Below are positions 1 through 7,287 of a stretch of 22,627 nucleotides of DNA, piece by piece. The notes under the pieces were generated by a model, which did not search any database, was not told the origin of the DNA, and saw only the letters and a program-made list of their open reading frames with translations. The translations under genes were made by a program, and so were the position numbers. The stretch comes from Anaerolineales bacterium (GTDB lineage Bacteria > Chloroflexota > Anaerolineae > 4572-78 > J111): positions 1 through 22,627 of the forward strand of contig JAAUSP010000051.1 in NCBI GenBank assembly GCA_012032575.1, written 5' to 3'. Every line of letters starts with the position of its first letter. Position 1 is the stretch's first letter.

Positions 1-116
1 GCAACTCCGGCAGCGGCGGCGGTGATGACTCCGGCGGCAACAGCGGCTCCGGCGGCGGGGGCGGTAACTCCGGCAAAGGTGGTGGCGATGATGACGATGA
101 CGACGACGACGAGTAA
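1..116 (+). CDS. C-terminal end of a Gly/Ser/Asn-rich protein with an acidic tail (partial)
   Basis: Only the last 37 codons are in the window, in the frame starting at base 3 and ending at TAA 114-116. The residues are almost all Gly, Ser, Asn and Asp, and the protein ends in eight Asp and one Glu. No family can be named. Such low-complexity ends occur on secreted or surface proteins and on flexible linkers, but no anchor is visible. The HEAT-repeat protein downstream (2665-3699) also ends with an Asp run, so acidic tails may be common in this genome. A strong terminator follows 31 bases after the stop, which supports this as a real gene end. Confidence 0.6.
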   Translation, partial: NSGSGGGDDSGGNSGSGGGGGNSGKGGGDDDDDDDDE

Positions 117-147
117 TCTAAATTAACCTCAAGTAACCATCTCTATT

Positions 148-186
148 CAGACCGCAGGGATTTGATAGACCCCTGCGGTCTGTTTC
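148..186 (+). terminator. Rho-independent terminator
   Basis: A perfect 12-bp stem (CAGACCGCAGGG at 148-159, its complement at 171-182) encloses an 11-base loop and is followed by a short T stretch. It closes the transcription unit of the partial gene at the window start and separates it from the rseP promoter. Confidence 0.75.
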
Positions 187-294
187 ATAATCAATTCCAA
201 AATTTGCTTCTAAGAAACCTCCCAAAAATAGCGACTCCCTCAAGATCATTGTATAATTCAATGATAGCTGTCCAGCTTCTCCTTGTGATAACGT

Positions 295-323
295 TTGGCA
301 AGAGCGCCCGGTCTAGGTATAAT
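295..323 (+). promoter_or_regulatory. Sigma-70 type promoter for rseP
   Basis: TTGGCA (295-300) and TATAAT (318-323) are separated by exactly 17 bases. The expected start of transcription near 330 leaves about 40 bases of leader before the rseP start at 369. The -10 is a perfect consensus and the -35 differs at one position. Confidence 0.75.
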
Positions 324-368
324 GACCGTCACATTTCGGGCAGTGTTAATTGAAAGGACAGGTTAATT

Positions 369-1757
369 TTGGATCCGATTTATCTGATTGCGTTTATCGT
401 CATCTTGAGCATCCTGGTTTTTGTCCACGAGTTGGGCCACTTTGTTGTGGCCAAACGTTCGGGCATTACCGTTGAAGAATTTGCCATCGGTTTTCCTCCC
501 CGCGTGGTTAAATTATGGCAGGATGAAGGCCAGATCACCCTTGACGGCCACGACTTTGTGATTGGCCGTAAAGTCAACGTTCCCCGGACTATTCAACCCG
601 GTGCGCAGGTATATGCCGAAACGGGTGTGAATGAAAAAGGCCGGCCGGAAGTAACCAAACTGGAACTGGTTGCACCCACTGCGCCCCAGCAAAGCGGCAG
701 CGAAGCTCGCTTTTTTGGGCTGCTCTCGCGTGGGTCTAGTCCAACCCCAGTGGGCGACCGGCCTGTGGTTATGGTTGAGGCATTGACCCGGCCCACCGAA
801 TACACCATCAACGCCATCCCCTTTGGCGGCTATGTGCGTATGGTCGGGGAAGAAGACCCCAGCGCCCCCGGCAGCTTTGCCGGCAAAAGCAAAAAGGCCC
901 GTCTGGCCGTGCTGGCCGCCGGCTCATTGATGAATCTGGTAGCAGCCATTGTCTTTTTTACCCTGGCCGCGATGGCCGGCACGCCGGAGCCGGTCACCGG
1001 GGTCAACCTGGCCGGTGAAGAAGCGCCTGTGGCTCAGACTGTCATCAATGCTGTGATTGCCGATACTCCGGCAGCCCAGGCGGGTTTGCAGGTCGGTGAT
1101 ATTATTGTTGGCACGGCTGGCGTTGATTTCAAACACGTGGGTGATCTGGTAAGTTACATCGAAGACAAAAAAGGCACAGAAATTATGCTGCGGGTTGACC
1201 GTAAAGGCGAGGCGTTGGAAATTGCGCTGACCCCGCGAGTTAACCCTCCCGCCAACCAGGGAGCTATGGGCGTTGGCATCAGCTACGAAGGCATGGAAAA
1301 CGACTTAACTTATCTGCCGCTGCCTCAAGCGGCGGCCAGCGGTGTTTCGCAAACGGCGCGTTACGTGGCCTTGACCTTTTACATGCCGATTGCCATTTTG
1401 CAGAATATCTTCCCGGCTGAAGCCGCCCGGCCCACCGGCCCGGTTGGAATTTACCAGCAAACCGGCTCGGCGGTGAATGCGGCTATCACCCTTAACTGGT
1501 GGTTCCCGGTACTCTGGTTTACGGCCGTATTGAGTACGGCCCTGGCTGTAACCAACTTGCTGCCCCTGCCGGCTCTGGATGGGGGACGTATCCTGTTTAT
1601 TCTGATCGAAGCGATCCGGGGCAAGCGCGTCCCGCCGGAAAAGGAAGGGGCCATCCATTTTGTGGGCCTGGCTTTGTTAGTTACACTGATGCTGGTGATT
1701 AGCTACTACGATATCAGTAATCCTATTCCACCGATAGATTGGGCTAGCTTCTTCTAA
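369..1757 (+). CDS. rseP: RIP metalloprotease RseP (site-2 protease family)
   Basis: Intramembrane zinc protease that cuts transmembrane segments of anti-sigma factors or signal peptides within the lipid bilayer. HELGH at residues 20-24 lies in the first membrane helix and supplies two zinc ligands plus the catalytic Glu. The late motif NLLPLPALDGG starting at residue 396 supplies the third ligand, Asp404. One PDZ domain is visible around residues 225-305, with membrane helices near 182-205, 380-415 and 430-450. Length 462 is close to the usual 450. Between the zinc motif and the conserved YTINAIPFGGYVRM segment there is an insert of about 75 residues absent from E. coli RseP. The start is TTG, chosen because AAAGGA at 353-358 sits 10 bases upstream and the promoter is at 295-323. 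The stop overlaps the next start (TAATG), implying translational coupling. Confidence 0.95.
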   Translation: MDPIYLIAFIVILSILVFVHELGHFVVAKRSGITVEEFAIGFPPRVVKLWQDEGQITLDGHDFVIGRKVNVPRTIQPGAQVYAETGVNEKGRPEVTKLELVAPTAPQQSGSEARFFGLLSRGSSPTPVGDRPVVMVEALTRPTEYTINAIPFGGYVRMVGEEDPSAPGSFAGKSKKARLAVLAAGSLMNLVAAIVFFTLAAMAGTPEPVTGVNLAGEEAPVAQTVINAVIADTPAAQAGLQVGDIIVGTAGVDFKHVGDLVSYIEDKKGTEIMLRVDRKGEALEIALTPRVNPPANQGAMGVGISYEGMENDLTYLPLPQAAASGVSQTARYVALTFYMPIAILQNIFPAEAARPTGPVGIYQQTGSAVNAAITLNWWFPVLWFTAVLSTALAVTNLLPLPALDGGRILFILIEAIRGKRVPPEKEGAIHFVGLALLVTLMLVISYYDISNPIPPIDWASFF

Positions 1758-2620
1758 TGCCAGACGGCCATACCTGTCCCAATTGTGGGGAACCTGTAAA
1801 ACCTGACTGGAGCCTGTGCCCTCACTGCGGACAGGCCAAACCTGTCACCCTCGGACGTATTCGCTGCCGGGTTTGCGGGCGTTCTGCGGTGGCAACGCTG
1901 CGGACATGTCCCGAATGTGGCGCACATCTGGAGCCAAAACCACTGCCGGTTTTGCAACTGTCCATTGGCGTGCTGGTAGTTGTGGCCTTGATTTTTGGGG
2001 CGCTGCAAGTCCGCCCGATTCTCTTTAACAGCGCCGAGCAGGTGGCGGTGATGGTCAACCCGCCGACGGCCACTTCGACTCCGACGGCCACTTCGACTCC
2101 AACCGCAACGGCAACCTCAACCTCAACCCACACGCCAACGCCTACCGTCACCCCGACCGGAACCCGCCCCCCCACCGCCACCCCGACCGAAACCCCGACG
2201 CCAACCGAGACGCCGGTCATCCTGCCCACCCGGGGGCCAACCGAGACGCCGACCGTGACCCCCACGCCAACGCCCCGCTTTGGCAAGCCGGTTTTGCTCG
2301 CCCCCAGCGGCGACAAAATCTACAGCCGCGGCGAAGAGTTGATTTTGCGCTGGCAGGATATGGGGCTGCTGGCGGACAATGAAAGTTACGCTGTCCGGTT
2401 AACCTGGCTGCAAAACGGACAGATCTCTTTTGGCGGCACCAATGTCAAAGAAAACTTCTGGACCGTTCCGCCGGATTTATATTGGGGTCTGGCCGACCAG
2501 TTCACCGGCCGCAAATACGAATGGTACATTTTTGTCGAAGCGATCACCACCGAGAACGGCCAGAAGGTCGCCAAACCGGTCAGCGATGTGAGCGACCGCT
2601 GGACCTTCTTGTGGCAATAA
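1757..2620 (+). CDS. Double zinc-ribbon membrane protein with Thr/Pro-rich stalk
   Basis: Not a named family. The order is: a rubredoxin-like or zinc-ribbon pair in the first 55 residues (CPNC...CPHC, then CRVC...CPEC), one hydrophobic helix at about residues 65-90, a stalk of about 80 residues made almost only of Thr, Pro, Ser and Ala, and a C-terminal domain of about 110 residues rich in Trp and beta-type sequence. The likely topology is zinc ribbons in the cytoplasm, and stalk plus C-terminal domain outside. The stalk contains a perfect 18-bp tandem duplication (2065-2082 and 2083-2100), a sign of slippage. The start overlaps the rseP stop by one base, so the two proteins are probably made together. 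The C-terminal part could be a beta-sandwich (fibronectin- or Ig-like), but that is a guess from composition. Confidence 0.8.
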   Translation: MPDGHTCPNCGEPVKPDWSLCPHCGQAKPVTLGRIRCRVCGRSAVATLRTCPECGAHLEPKPLPVLQLSIGVLVVVALIFGALQVRPILFNSAEQVAVMVNPPTATSTPTATSTPTATATSTSTHTPTPTVTPTGTRPPTATPTETPTPTETPVILPTRGPTETPTVTPTPTPRFGKPVLLAPSGDKIYSRGEELILRWQDMGLLADNESYAVRLTWLQNGQISFGGTNVKENFWTVPPDLYWGLADQFTGRKYEWYIFVEAITTENGQKVAKPVSDVSDRWTFLWQ

Positions 2621-2664
2621 TGATTTAAATAATAAATTGAGCAGCAATATTACTGATTAACAAG

Positions 2665-3699
2665 ATGACAAAATCATTTCAAGAGCAGTTAAACCAAATA
2701 GCTACAGACAATCAACTCCATACCCGTAGCCTCTACATTTTTTCCAAAATGAACCAGGAAGCCCTGGTCGCCTTTAGAAATATTTGGCCGACCATCCCTT
2801 CGCAGCGCCGGCGCGATATTATGCAGGAGTTGGTCGAGATTGGGGAAGCCAATTTTGAGGTTTATTTCGACCCTGTCTTTTTGTTAGCCCTGGGCGACGA
2901 AGACGCCGAAGTGCGGACTGCGGCCATTAATGGCTTGTGGGAAAATGAAGACCCCAGCCTGATCGGCCCGCTGGTTCATCTGCTGCGCACCGACGACACG
3001 GTGGAGGTCAGAGCAGCCGCCGCCAGTGCTCTGGGGCGTTTTATATATCTGGGTGAGATTGAAGAGATAGACCAGCACCAGGCCCTCCTGGCCGAAGAAG
3101 CTTTGCTGGATACCATTCATCACAGCGCCGAAGACATCGAAGTACGCCGCCGCGCAGTCGAATCGGTGGCCTTTTCCAGCGAACCGGCAGTGGCCCAGAT
3201 TATCGAAAACGCTTACTACGACGAAAATGAAAAGATGCAGGTCAGCGCCATTTTTGCGATGGGCCGCAGCGCCGACCCGCACTGGCGGCCTCAGATCATT
3301 GCCGAATTGGATAACGACAACAGCGAGATTCGCTTCGAAGCCGCTCGCGCTTCGGGCGAGTTGGAGGCCAGTGAGGCGATTGCCAAGCTGGTCGAACTGA
3401 TTGCAGACGACCCTGATCTGCAAGTGCAGGAAATGGCCGTGTGGGCGCTGGGCCGTATTGGCGGCCCGGCGGCCCAGGAATCCCTGGAAGAATGTCTCGA
3501 AAGCGAGGTCGAGTCCATCGTTCTGGCCGCCGAGGAAGCCCTAGACGAAATCAATTTGTTCAGCGACTCGCTCAGCCTGTTTGACTTCGACGACGATGAT
3601 GATGACGATTGGTTCGATCTCGACGATACCAACGGCTCAGCCAAGCCCCAACGGGCGGCTATCCGCATTAATCTCCAATCTCTAATCTCCAATCGCTAA
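2665..3699 (+). CDS. HEAT-repeat protein with acidic C-terminal tail
   Basis: 344 residues. From about residue 70 to 295 the sequence is a series of alpha-helical HEAT/PBS-lyase-type repeats, recognisable by recurring DxxxxVRxxAxxALG segments such as DTVEVRAAAASALGRF and DLQVQEMAVWALGRIGG. Such arrays act as protein-binding scaffolds, and no enzymatic residues are evident. The tail at 306-322 is strongly acidic (seven Asp at 309-315). The last nine residues before the stop are encoded by a 7-base tandem repeat (3670-3697), so the natural C-terminus may once have been shorter. The gene lies 44 bases after the zinc-ribbon gene and 15 bases before the diol dehydratase gene and is probably co-transcribed. 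Its partner is unknown. Confidence 0.85.
   Translation: MTKSFQEQLNQIATDNQLHTRSLYIFSKMNQEALVAFRNIWPTIPSQRRRDIMQELVEIGEANFEVYFDPVFLLALGDEDAEVRTAAINGLWENEDPSLIGPLVHLLRTDDTVEVRAAAASALGRFIYLGEIEEIDQHQALLAEEALLDTIHHSAEDIEVRRRAVESVAFSSEPAVAQIIENAYYDENEKMQVSAIFAMGRSADPHWRPQIIAELDNDNSEIRFEAARASGELEASEAIAKLVELIADDPDLQVQEMAVWALGRIGGPAAQESLEECLESEVESIVLAAEEALDEINLFSDSLSLFDFDDDDDDDWFDLDDTNGSAKPQRAAIRINLQSLISNR
3670..3697 (+). repeat. Heptamer tandem repeat (AATCTCC family) inside a gene end
   Basis: Four consecutive 7-base units: AATCTCC, AATCTCT, AATCTCC, AATCGCT. The array encodes the last residues of the HEAT-repeat protein and its stop codon starts inside the last unit. It belongs to the same class of period-7 arrays seen in the intergenic gaps. 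Confidence 0.75.
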
Positions 3700-3714
3700 A
3701 TTGGTGAAGGTACA

Positions 3715-5949
3715 ATGACGCGCTCTCGCCGCTTTGCGGTCCTGGCTGACCGGGACATCAACAAAGAAACCTTTGTCGAACCGTGGCCCGAAGCCGGGTT
3801 GATTGTCACCGACAGCCCTTACGACCCGCCGCCCAGCCTGCGCCTGGAAAACGGCCAGGTGGTCGGGTTGGATGGCCGGGCGCGGGCCGATTTTGACGCC
3901 CTTGACCGCTTTATTGCCGAACACGGTTTGGACCTGACCGTGGCCGAAGAAGCCATGGCCACCCCCTCCCTCCAGCTTGCCCGGATGCTGGTAGATATTA
4001 ATGTACCCCAGGCCGAAGTCCGCCGTCTGGCCGGCGGCTGCACCCCGGCCAAACTCACCGAAATCATCCGCCATTTGAACGTGCTGGAAATGATGCTGGG
4101 TCTGGCCAAAATGCGGGTCCGGCGCACCCCGGCCAATCAGGCCCACGTGACCAACTGGCGCGAACATCCGGCCCTCCTCGCCGCCGACGCCGCCGAAGCG
4201 GCCCTACGCGGGTTTGCCGAGGTCGAAACCACCGTGCGGGTAGCCCGCAATGCCCCGTTCAATGCCCTGGCCGTGCTGGTCGGGACGCAAACGGGCCGGG
4301 GCGGAGTGCTGACCCAATGCGCCGTGGAAGAAGCGCTGGGCCTGCGCCTGGCTATGAAAGGCCTGACCTCCTACGCCGAAACCCTGTCGGTTTACGGCAC
4401 CGAGCGGGCCTTTGTGGACGGCGACGACACCCCCTGGTCCAAAGCATTCCTGGCGTCGGCCTATGCTTCGCGCGGCATCAAGGTCCGCTTTACCTCCGGC
4501 ACCGGCTCCGAAGCGCTGATGGGCCATGCCGAGGGCTGTTCGATGCTCTACCTGGAAGCTCGCTGTTTGCTGGTGACGCGCGGCGCGGGCAGTCAGGGGG
4601 TGCAGAACGGCTCCATTTCCTGCGTGGCCCTGCCCGAAGCGCTGCCCGGCGGCGTCCGGGCCATTCTGGCCGAAAACCTGCTGGCGGCCATGCTGGGCCT
4701 GGAAGTTGCCTCCGGCAACGACGCCCTGGCCTCCCATTCGGCCATTCGCAAAACGGCCAAGCTGATGCTACAATTTCTGCCGGGGACCGATTTTATCTTT
4801 TCCGGCTACAGCGCCATCCCCAAGCGGGATAACCTGTTCGGCGGCGGCAATTTCGACGCCGAGGATTTTGACGACTACAACGTTTTGCAGCGCGACATGC
4901 AGGTGGACGGCGGGGTGCGGCCCGTCGCCGAAGCCGAGGTCGTCGCCATTCGCGGCGACGCGGCCAGGGCCATCCAGGCCGTTTACGCCGAACTGGGCTT
5001 TCCGCCGATCACGGCTGAAGAAATTGAAGCCGCCACCTTTGCCCACAGCAGCGACGACATGCCGGAGCGCGACCTCATCGCCGACCTGGCCGCGGCCGAC
5101 CGCTTTTTGCAAAGTGACGACACCGTTCTGACGGTCGTCAAAGCCTTGCACCGACGCGGTTTCAGCCAGGTCGCCGCCAATATTCTGGAAATGGGCCGGC
5201 AGCGCCTCGCCGGGGATTATTTGCAGCCGGCGGCTATTTTTGAGCGCGGCTTTGCCGTCCTGAGCGGCATCAACGATGCCAACGATTATCGCGGCCCCGG
5301 CAGCGGCTACCGCCCCGATGCTGCCCGCTGGCAGGAAATGCAGCAAATCCCCCAGGCCAAATCGCCCCGCGAATTTATCCAGGCCAACCTGGGCGAGCCG
5401 TCTCCCAAATTGGTCGAGTTGGCCGCCGCTTTACCGGTCAGCCGGCCCGAAGTGGTGGTCGCAGTGGGGCCGGCTTTCGGCGCGGCGCTGAACCGGACCA
5501 TCAACGGCGTGCCCCACGAAGAAGTTTTGGCCGCCATTCTGACCGGCATCGCCAAAGAGGGTCTGACCGCCCGCGTGGTCAAAATCTATCGCAGCTCCGA
5601 CTGCGCCGCCATCGGTCACGCCGGGGCGGGCCTGAGCGGGTCGGGCATCGCCATTGGTCTGCAATCACGCGGGACCACCGTCATCCAGAAACGCGGCCTG
5701 GCTCCGCTGAACAACCTGGAACTGTTCCCCCAATCACCCAGCCTGACCCTGGAAACCTACGAGGCCATTGGCCGCAACGCCGCCCGTTACGCCCAGAGTT
5801 TGCCGGTCAAGCCGGTCGCGGTTAAAGTGGACAACTGGGCCAGGCTGCGCCTGATCGTCAAAACCGCCTTATTACACCGCCGCGAAACCGAAGAAATTCG
5901 GGATAAGCCGCCGGTGGAGTTGTTGTTTGATTGGGAACCGGATGTGTGA
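3715..5949 (+). CDS. pduCD: Coenzyme B12-dependent diol/glycerol dehydratase, fused large and medium subunits
   Basis: Converts 1,2-propanediol or glycerol to the aldehyde by adenosylcobalamin radical chemistry. Residues 1 to about 550 match the large subunit PduC. Active-site positions known from the Klebsiella enzyme are visible with an offset of one: Gln142 and His144 in NQAHVT, Glu171 in AEVETT and Glu222 in SYAET. FTSGTGSEALMG and FDAEDFDDYN are also intact. Residues from about 560 to 744 match the medium subunit PduD (VVVAVGPAFG, SSDCAAIGHAG, LSGSGIAIG, NNLELFPQ). In the best-known enzymes these are separate proteins; here one reading frame covers both with no stop. The long N-terminal extension of microcompartment-targeted PduD is absent. 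The small subunit follows at 6049. No reactivase (PduGH), aldehyde dehydrogenase or shell protein is in the window, so a soluble rather than encapsulated enzyme is inferred. Confidence 0.93.
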   Translation: MTRSRRFAVLADRDINKETFVEPWPEAGLIVTDSPYDPPPSLRLENGQVVGLDGRARADFDALDRFIAEHGLDLTVAEEAMATPSLQLARMLVDINVPQAEVRRLAGGCTPAKLTEIIRHLNVLEMMLGLAKMRVRRTPANQAHVTNWREHPALLAADAAEAALRGFAEVETTVRVARNAPFNALAVLVGTQTGRGGVLTQCAVEEALGLRLAMKGLTSYAETLSVYGTERAFVDGDDTPWSKAFLASAYASRGIKVRFTSGTGSEALMGHAEGCSMLYLEARCLLVTRGAGSQGVQNGSISCVALPEALPGGVRAILAENLLAAMLGLEVASGNDALASHSAIRKTAKLMLQFLPGTDFIFSGYSAIPKRDNLFGGGNFDAEDFDDYNVLQRDMQVDGGVRPVAEAEVVAIRGDAARAIQAVYAELGFPPITAEEIEAATFAHSSDDMPERDLIADLAAADRFLQSDDTVLTVVKALHRRGFSQVAANILEMGRQRLAGDYLQPAAIFERGFAVLSGINDANDYRGPGSGYRPDAARWQEMQQIPQAKSPREFIQANLGEPSPKLVELAAALPVSRPEVVVAVGPAFGAALNRTINGVPHEEVLAAILTGIAKEGLTARVVKIYRSSDCAAIGHAGAGLSGSGIAIGLQSRGTTVIQKRGLAPLNNLELFPQSPSLTLETYEAIGRNAARYAQSLPVKPVAVKVDNWARLRLIVKTALLHRRETEEIRDKPPVELLFDWEPDV

Positions 5950-6042
5950 GGCGTGAAACGTGAGGCGTGAAATGTGGTGCGTCTTGCGTCTTGCGTGTTC
6001 CGTTGTTTTACGCAAGACGTAAGACGCAAGACGTATCGAGGT
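5950..6042. repeat. Heptamer tandem arrays forming an inverted pair (GGCGTGA and GCGTCTT families)
   Basis: Directly after the dehydratase stop come units of the type GGCGTGA, AACGTGA, GGCGTGA. They are followed by GCGTCTT, GCGTCTT, GCGTGTT (5979-5999) and then the inverted set ACGCAAG, ACGTAAG, ACGCAAG, ACG (6010-6033). The last two sets are complementary over about 17 positions with one mismatch and can form a hairpin between pduCD and pduE. Every array has period 7. Confidence 0.75.
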
Positions 6043-6048
6043 TAAGAG

Positions 6049-6461
6049 ATGAGCAAAATTCCCCCCAACTACCCCCTCCTCACCCACACCGAAGCCCTGG
6101 CTGCGGCTAACGGTAAGCCGCTGGCTGAGATCACGTTGGAAGAAGCGGCGGCGGGGCATCTGACTGCGGCTGATCTGCAAATCAGCGCGGAGACGCTGCG
6201 CGCCCAGGCCGAGATTGCCCGCCAGGCTGGCTGATACGCAGCTTGCGGCCAACCTCACCCGCGCCGCCGAACTCACCGCCGTTCCCAACACCGACCTGCT
6301 GGCTATGTACGAAACCCTCCGCCCCGACTCGGGCCACCCTGGCCGAATTATTAGCCCTGGCTGAAACCCTGGAAAAAGAATATCAGGCCCCGGAAAATGC
6401 CCGCTTTGTGCGCGAGGCCGCCTCGGTTTACGAGGCGCGGGGGCTGCTGCGGCGGGGGTAG
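6049..6461 (+). CDS. pduE: Diol/glycerol dehydratase small subunit (two frameshifts)
   Basis: Third subunit of the B12-dependent dehydratase. The first 61 codons read YPLLTHTEAL and ADLQISAETLRAQAEIARQA, typical of PduE. The match then continues in frame 2 (DTQLAANLTRAAELTAVP, MYETLRPDS) and ends in frame 3 (TLAELLALAETLEKEYQ, FVREAASVYEARGLL). Removing one G at 6229-6230 and one G at 6331-6333 restores a single protein of about 137 residues, shorter than Klebsiella PduE only at the N-terminus. GAGG at 6038-6041 lies seven bases before the ATG. Two independent +1 changes with full downstream conservation fit sequencing error better than decay, but real inactivation cannot be excluded. Confidence 0.85.
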
Positions 6462-6484
6462 AGCTTCCGTTTCTCCTCAAAGTG

Positions 6485-6493
6485 TGGTAAAAT
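6485..6493 (+). promoter_or_regulatory. Extended -10 promoter of the toxin-antitoxin cassette
   Basis: TG followed by one base and TAAAAT (6488-6493) forms an extended -10 element. No good -35 is seen, as expected for this class. Transcription would begin near 6500, just ahead of GAAAGG (about 6500-6506) and the antitoxin ATG at 6516. Confidence 0.45.
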
Positions 6494-6515
6494 TTTTCCA
6501 GAAAGGTTAGAAAAG

Positions 6516-6824
6516 ATGGCAACCCTGCTTGAAAAAAACAAAATCACGCTGGCTGAAAATGGAATTATCCCCTTACCGGAGCCTATTCGCCGGCTGGCCG
6601 GGTTAGAATCGGGTGATGAATTGGTGGTAGTTTGGTCGCCGCCCAACACGATCCTGCTGCGCAAAATATCAGAAGTTGCAGCCGATGATCAGTCTTTCAC
6701 TGAGTTGATGCACGAATTTGACGCAGCGCTGCAATCGGCGGGCTATGAAACGGAAGAGGATATTATTAATTTGGTTCGAGCGATCAAAGCAGAGCAAATT
6801 GCCGAGTGGAGTCAGGAACCATAA
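6516..6824 (+). CDS. AbrB/MazE-family antitoxin (swapped-hairpin DNA-binding)
   Basis: 102 residues. The N-terminal 50 (ITLAENGIIPLPEPIRRLAGLESGDELVVVW) have the AbrB/SpoVT pattern: a short beta strand, a Pro-containing turn, then LxxGDEL. This domain dimerises and binds the promoter of its own operon. The C-terminal half is helical and probably wraps around the toxin. The PIN-domain gene starts three bases after the stop, the classic antitoxin-first arrangement with coupled translation. Autoregulation through the extended -10 promoter at 6485-6493 is inferred from the family. Confidence 0.85.
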   Translation: MATLLEKNKITLAENGIIPLPEPIRRLAGLESGDELVVVWSPPNTILLRKISEVAADDQSFTELMHEFDAALQSAGYETEEDIINLVRAIKAEQIAEWSQEP

Positions 6825-6827
6825 AGC

Positions 6828-7268
6828 ATGCCGGAGCGGGTGCTGCTTGATACTCATATCTTTATCACCGGCTACAGAAACCCCGCTACACTTGAAGGGC
6901 AAGTTCTGCATGCTTTACGAGATCGGTCGGATATAACTTTGCTTTTATCCTTTCCTCTGGAAGATCAGATCCGAAGAGTTGCGCGACGTATCGGCGGTAA
7001 AGATTGGGCCGGTCTCATTTTGAGCCGGGTGTGGCACGATTTCTTGGTTGAATATGTGGCTTTGCCCGCCGATCCTCAGTCAATCGTTGAAAATTTGGGG
7101 CTAGATATCCCCCGTGAAGATTGGCTGATTTTCTTAACCGCACTGATGGGTGAGACAAATCTACTGGTTTCAGGGAACAGGGAGTTTCTACGCCAGGCGG
7201 CTGCGCAACAAAACCTCTTTACCTGTCTCACTCCGGCAGAATTTTTAATCAAGCTCACCCACGATTAA
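6828..7268 (+). CDS. PIN-domain toxin-like protein
   Basis: 146 residues. PIN ribonucleases of VapC-type modules use a cluster of acidic residues to bind magnesium and cut RNA. The opening VLLDTHIFI gives the first Asp (residue 8), Glu45 lies in SFPLEDQIRR, and an acidic segment REDW precedes the last strand. The closing motif reads ETNLLVSGNREFL where relatives usually have ADYLVTGDRDLL, so two acidic positions are changed. The protein may be weakened or a variant. It sits three bases behind the AbrB-type gene and 19 bases before the ATPase gene, all on the same strand. The PIN fold is fairly sure; ribonuclease activity is not. Confidence 0.8.
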   Translation: MPERVLLDTHIFITGYRNPATLEGQVLHALRDRSDITLLLSFPLEDQIRRVARRIGGKDWAGLILSRVWHDFLVEYVALPADPQSIVENLGLDIPREDWLIFLTALMGETNLLVSGNREFLRQAAAQQNLFTCLTPAEFLIKLTHD

Positions 7269-7287
7269 CTCATCTGGAAGTTAGAAC

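Noticed and set aside
162..353. 63-codon open frame after the first terminator
   Set aside because: It begins inside the terminator loop, spans the rseP promoter and encodes no recognisable protein.
1822..2316. Minus-strand frame rich in Val-Gly-Val
   Set aside because: It is the complement of the Thr/Pro codons of the stalk in the zinc-ribbon protein.
6049..6461. Programmed frameshifting in pduE
   Set aside because: Two shifts occur at ordinary GG and GGG runs with no slippery heptamer or stimulator, and five unrelated genes show the same kind of break.
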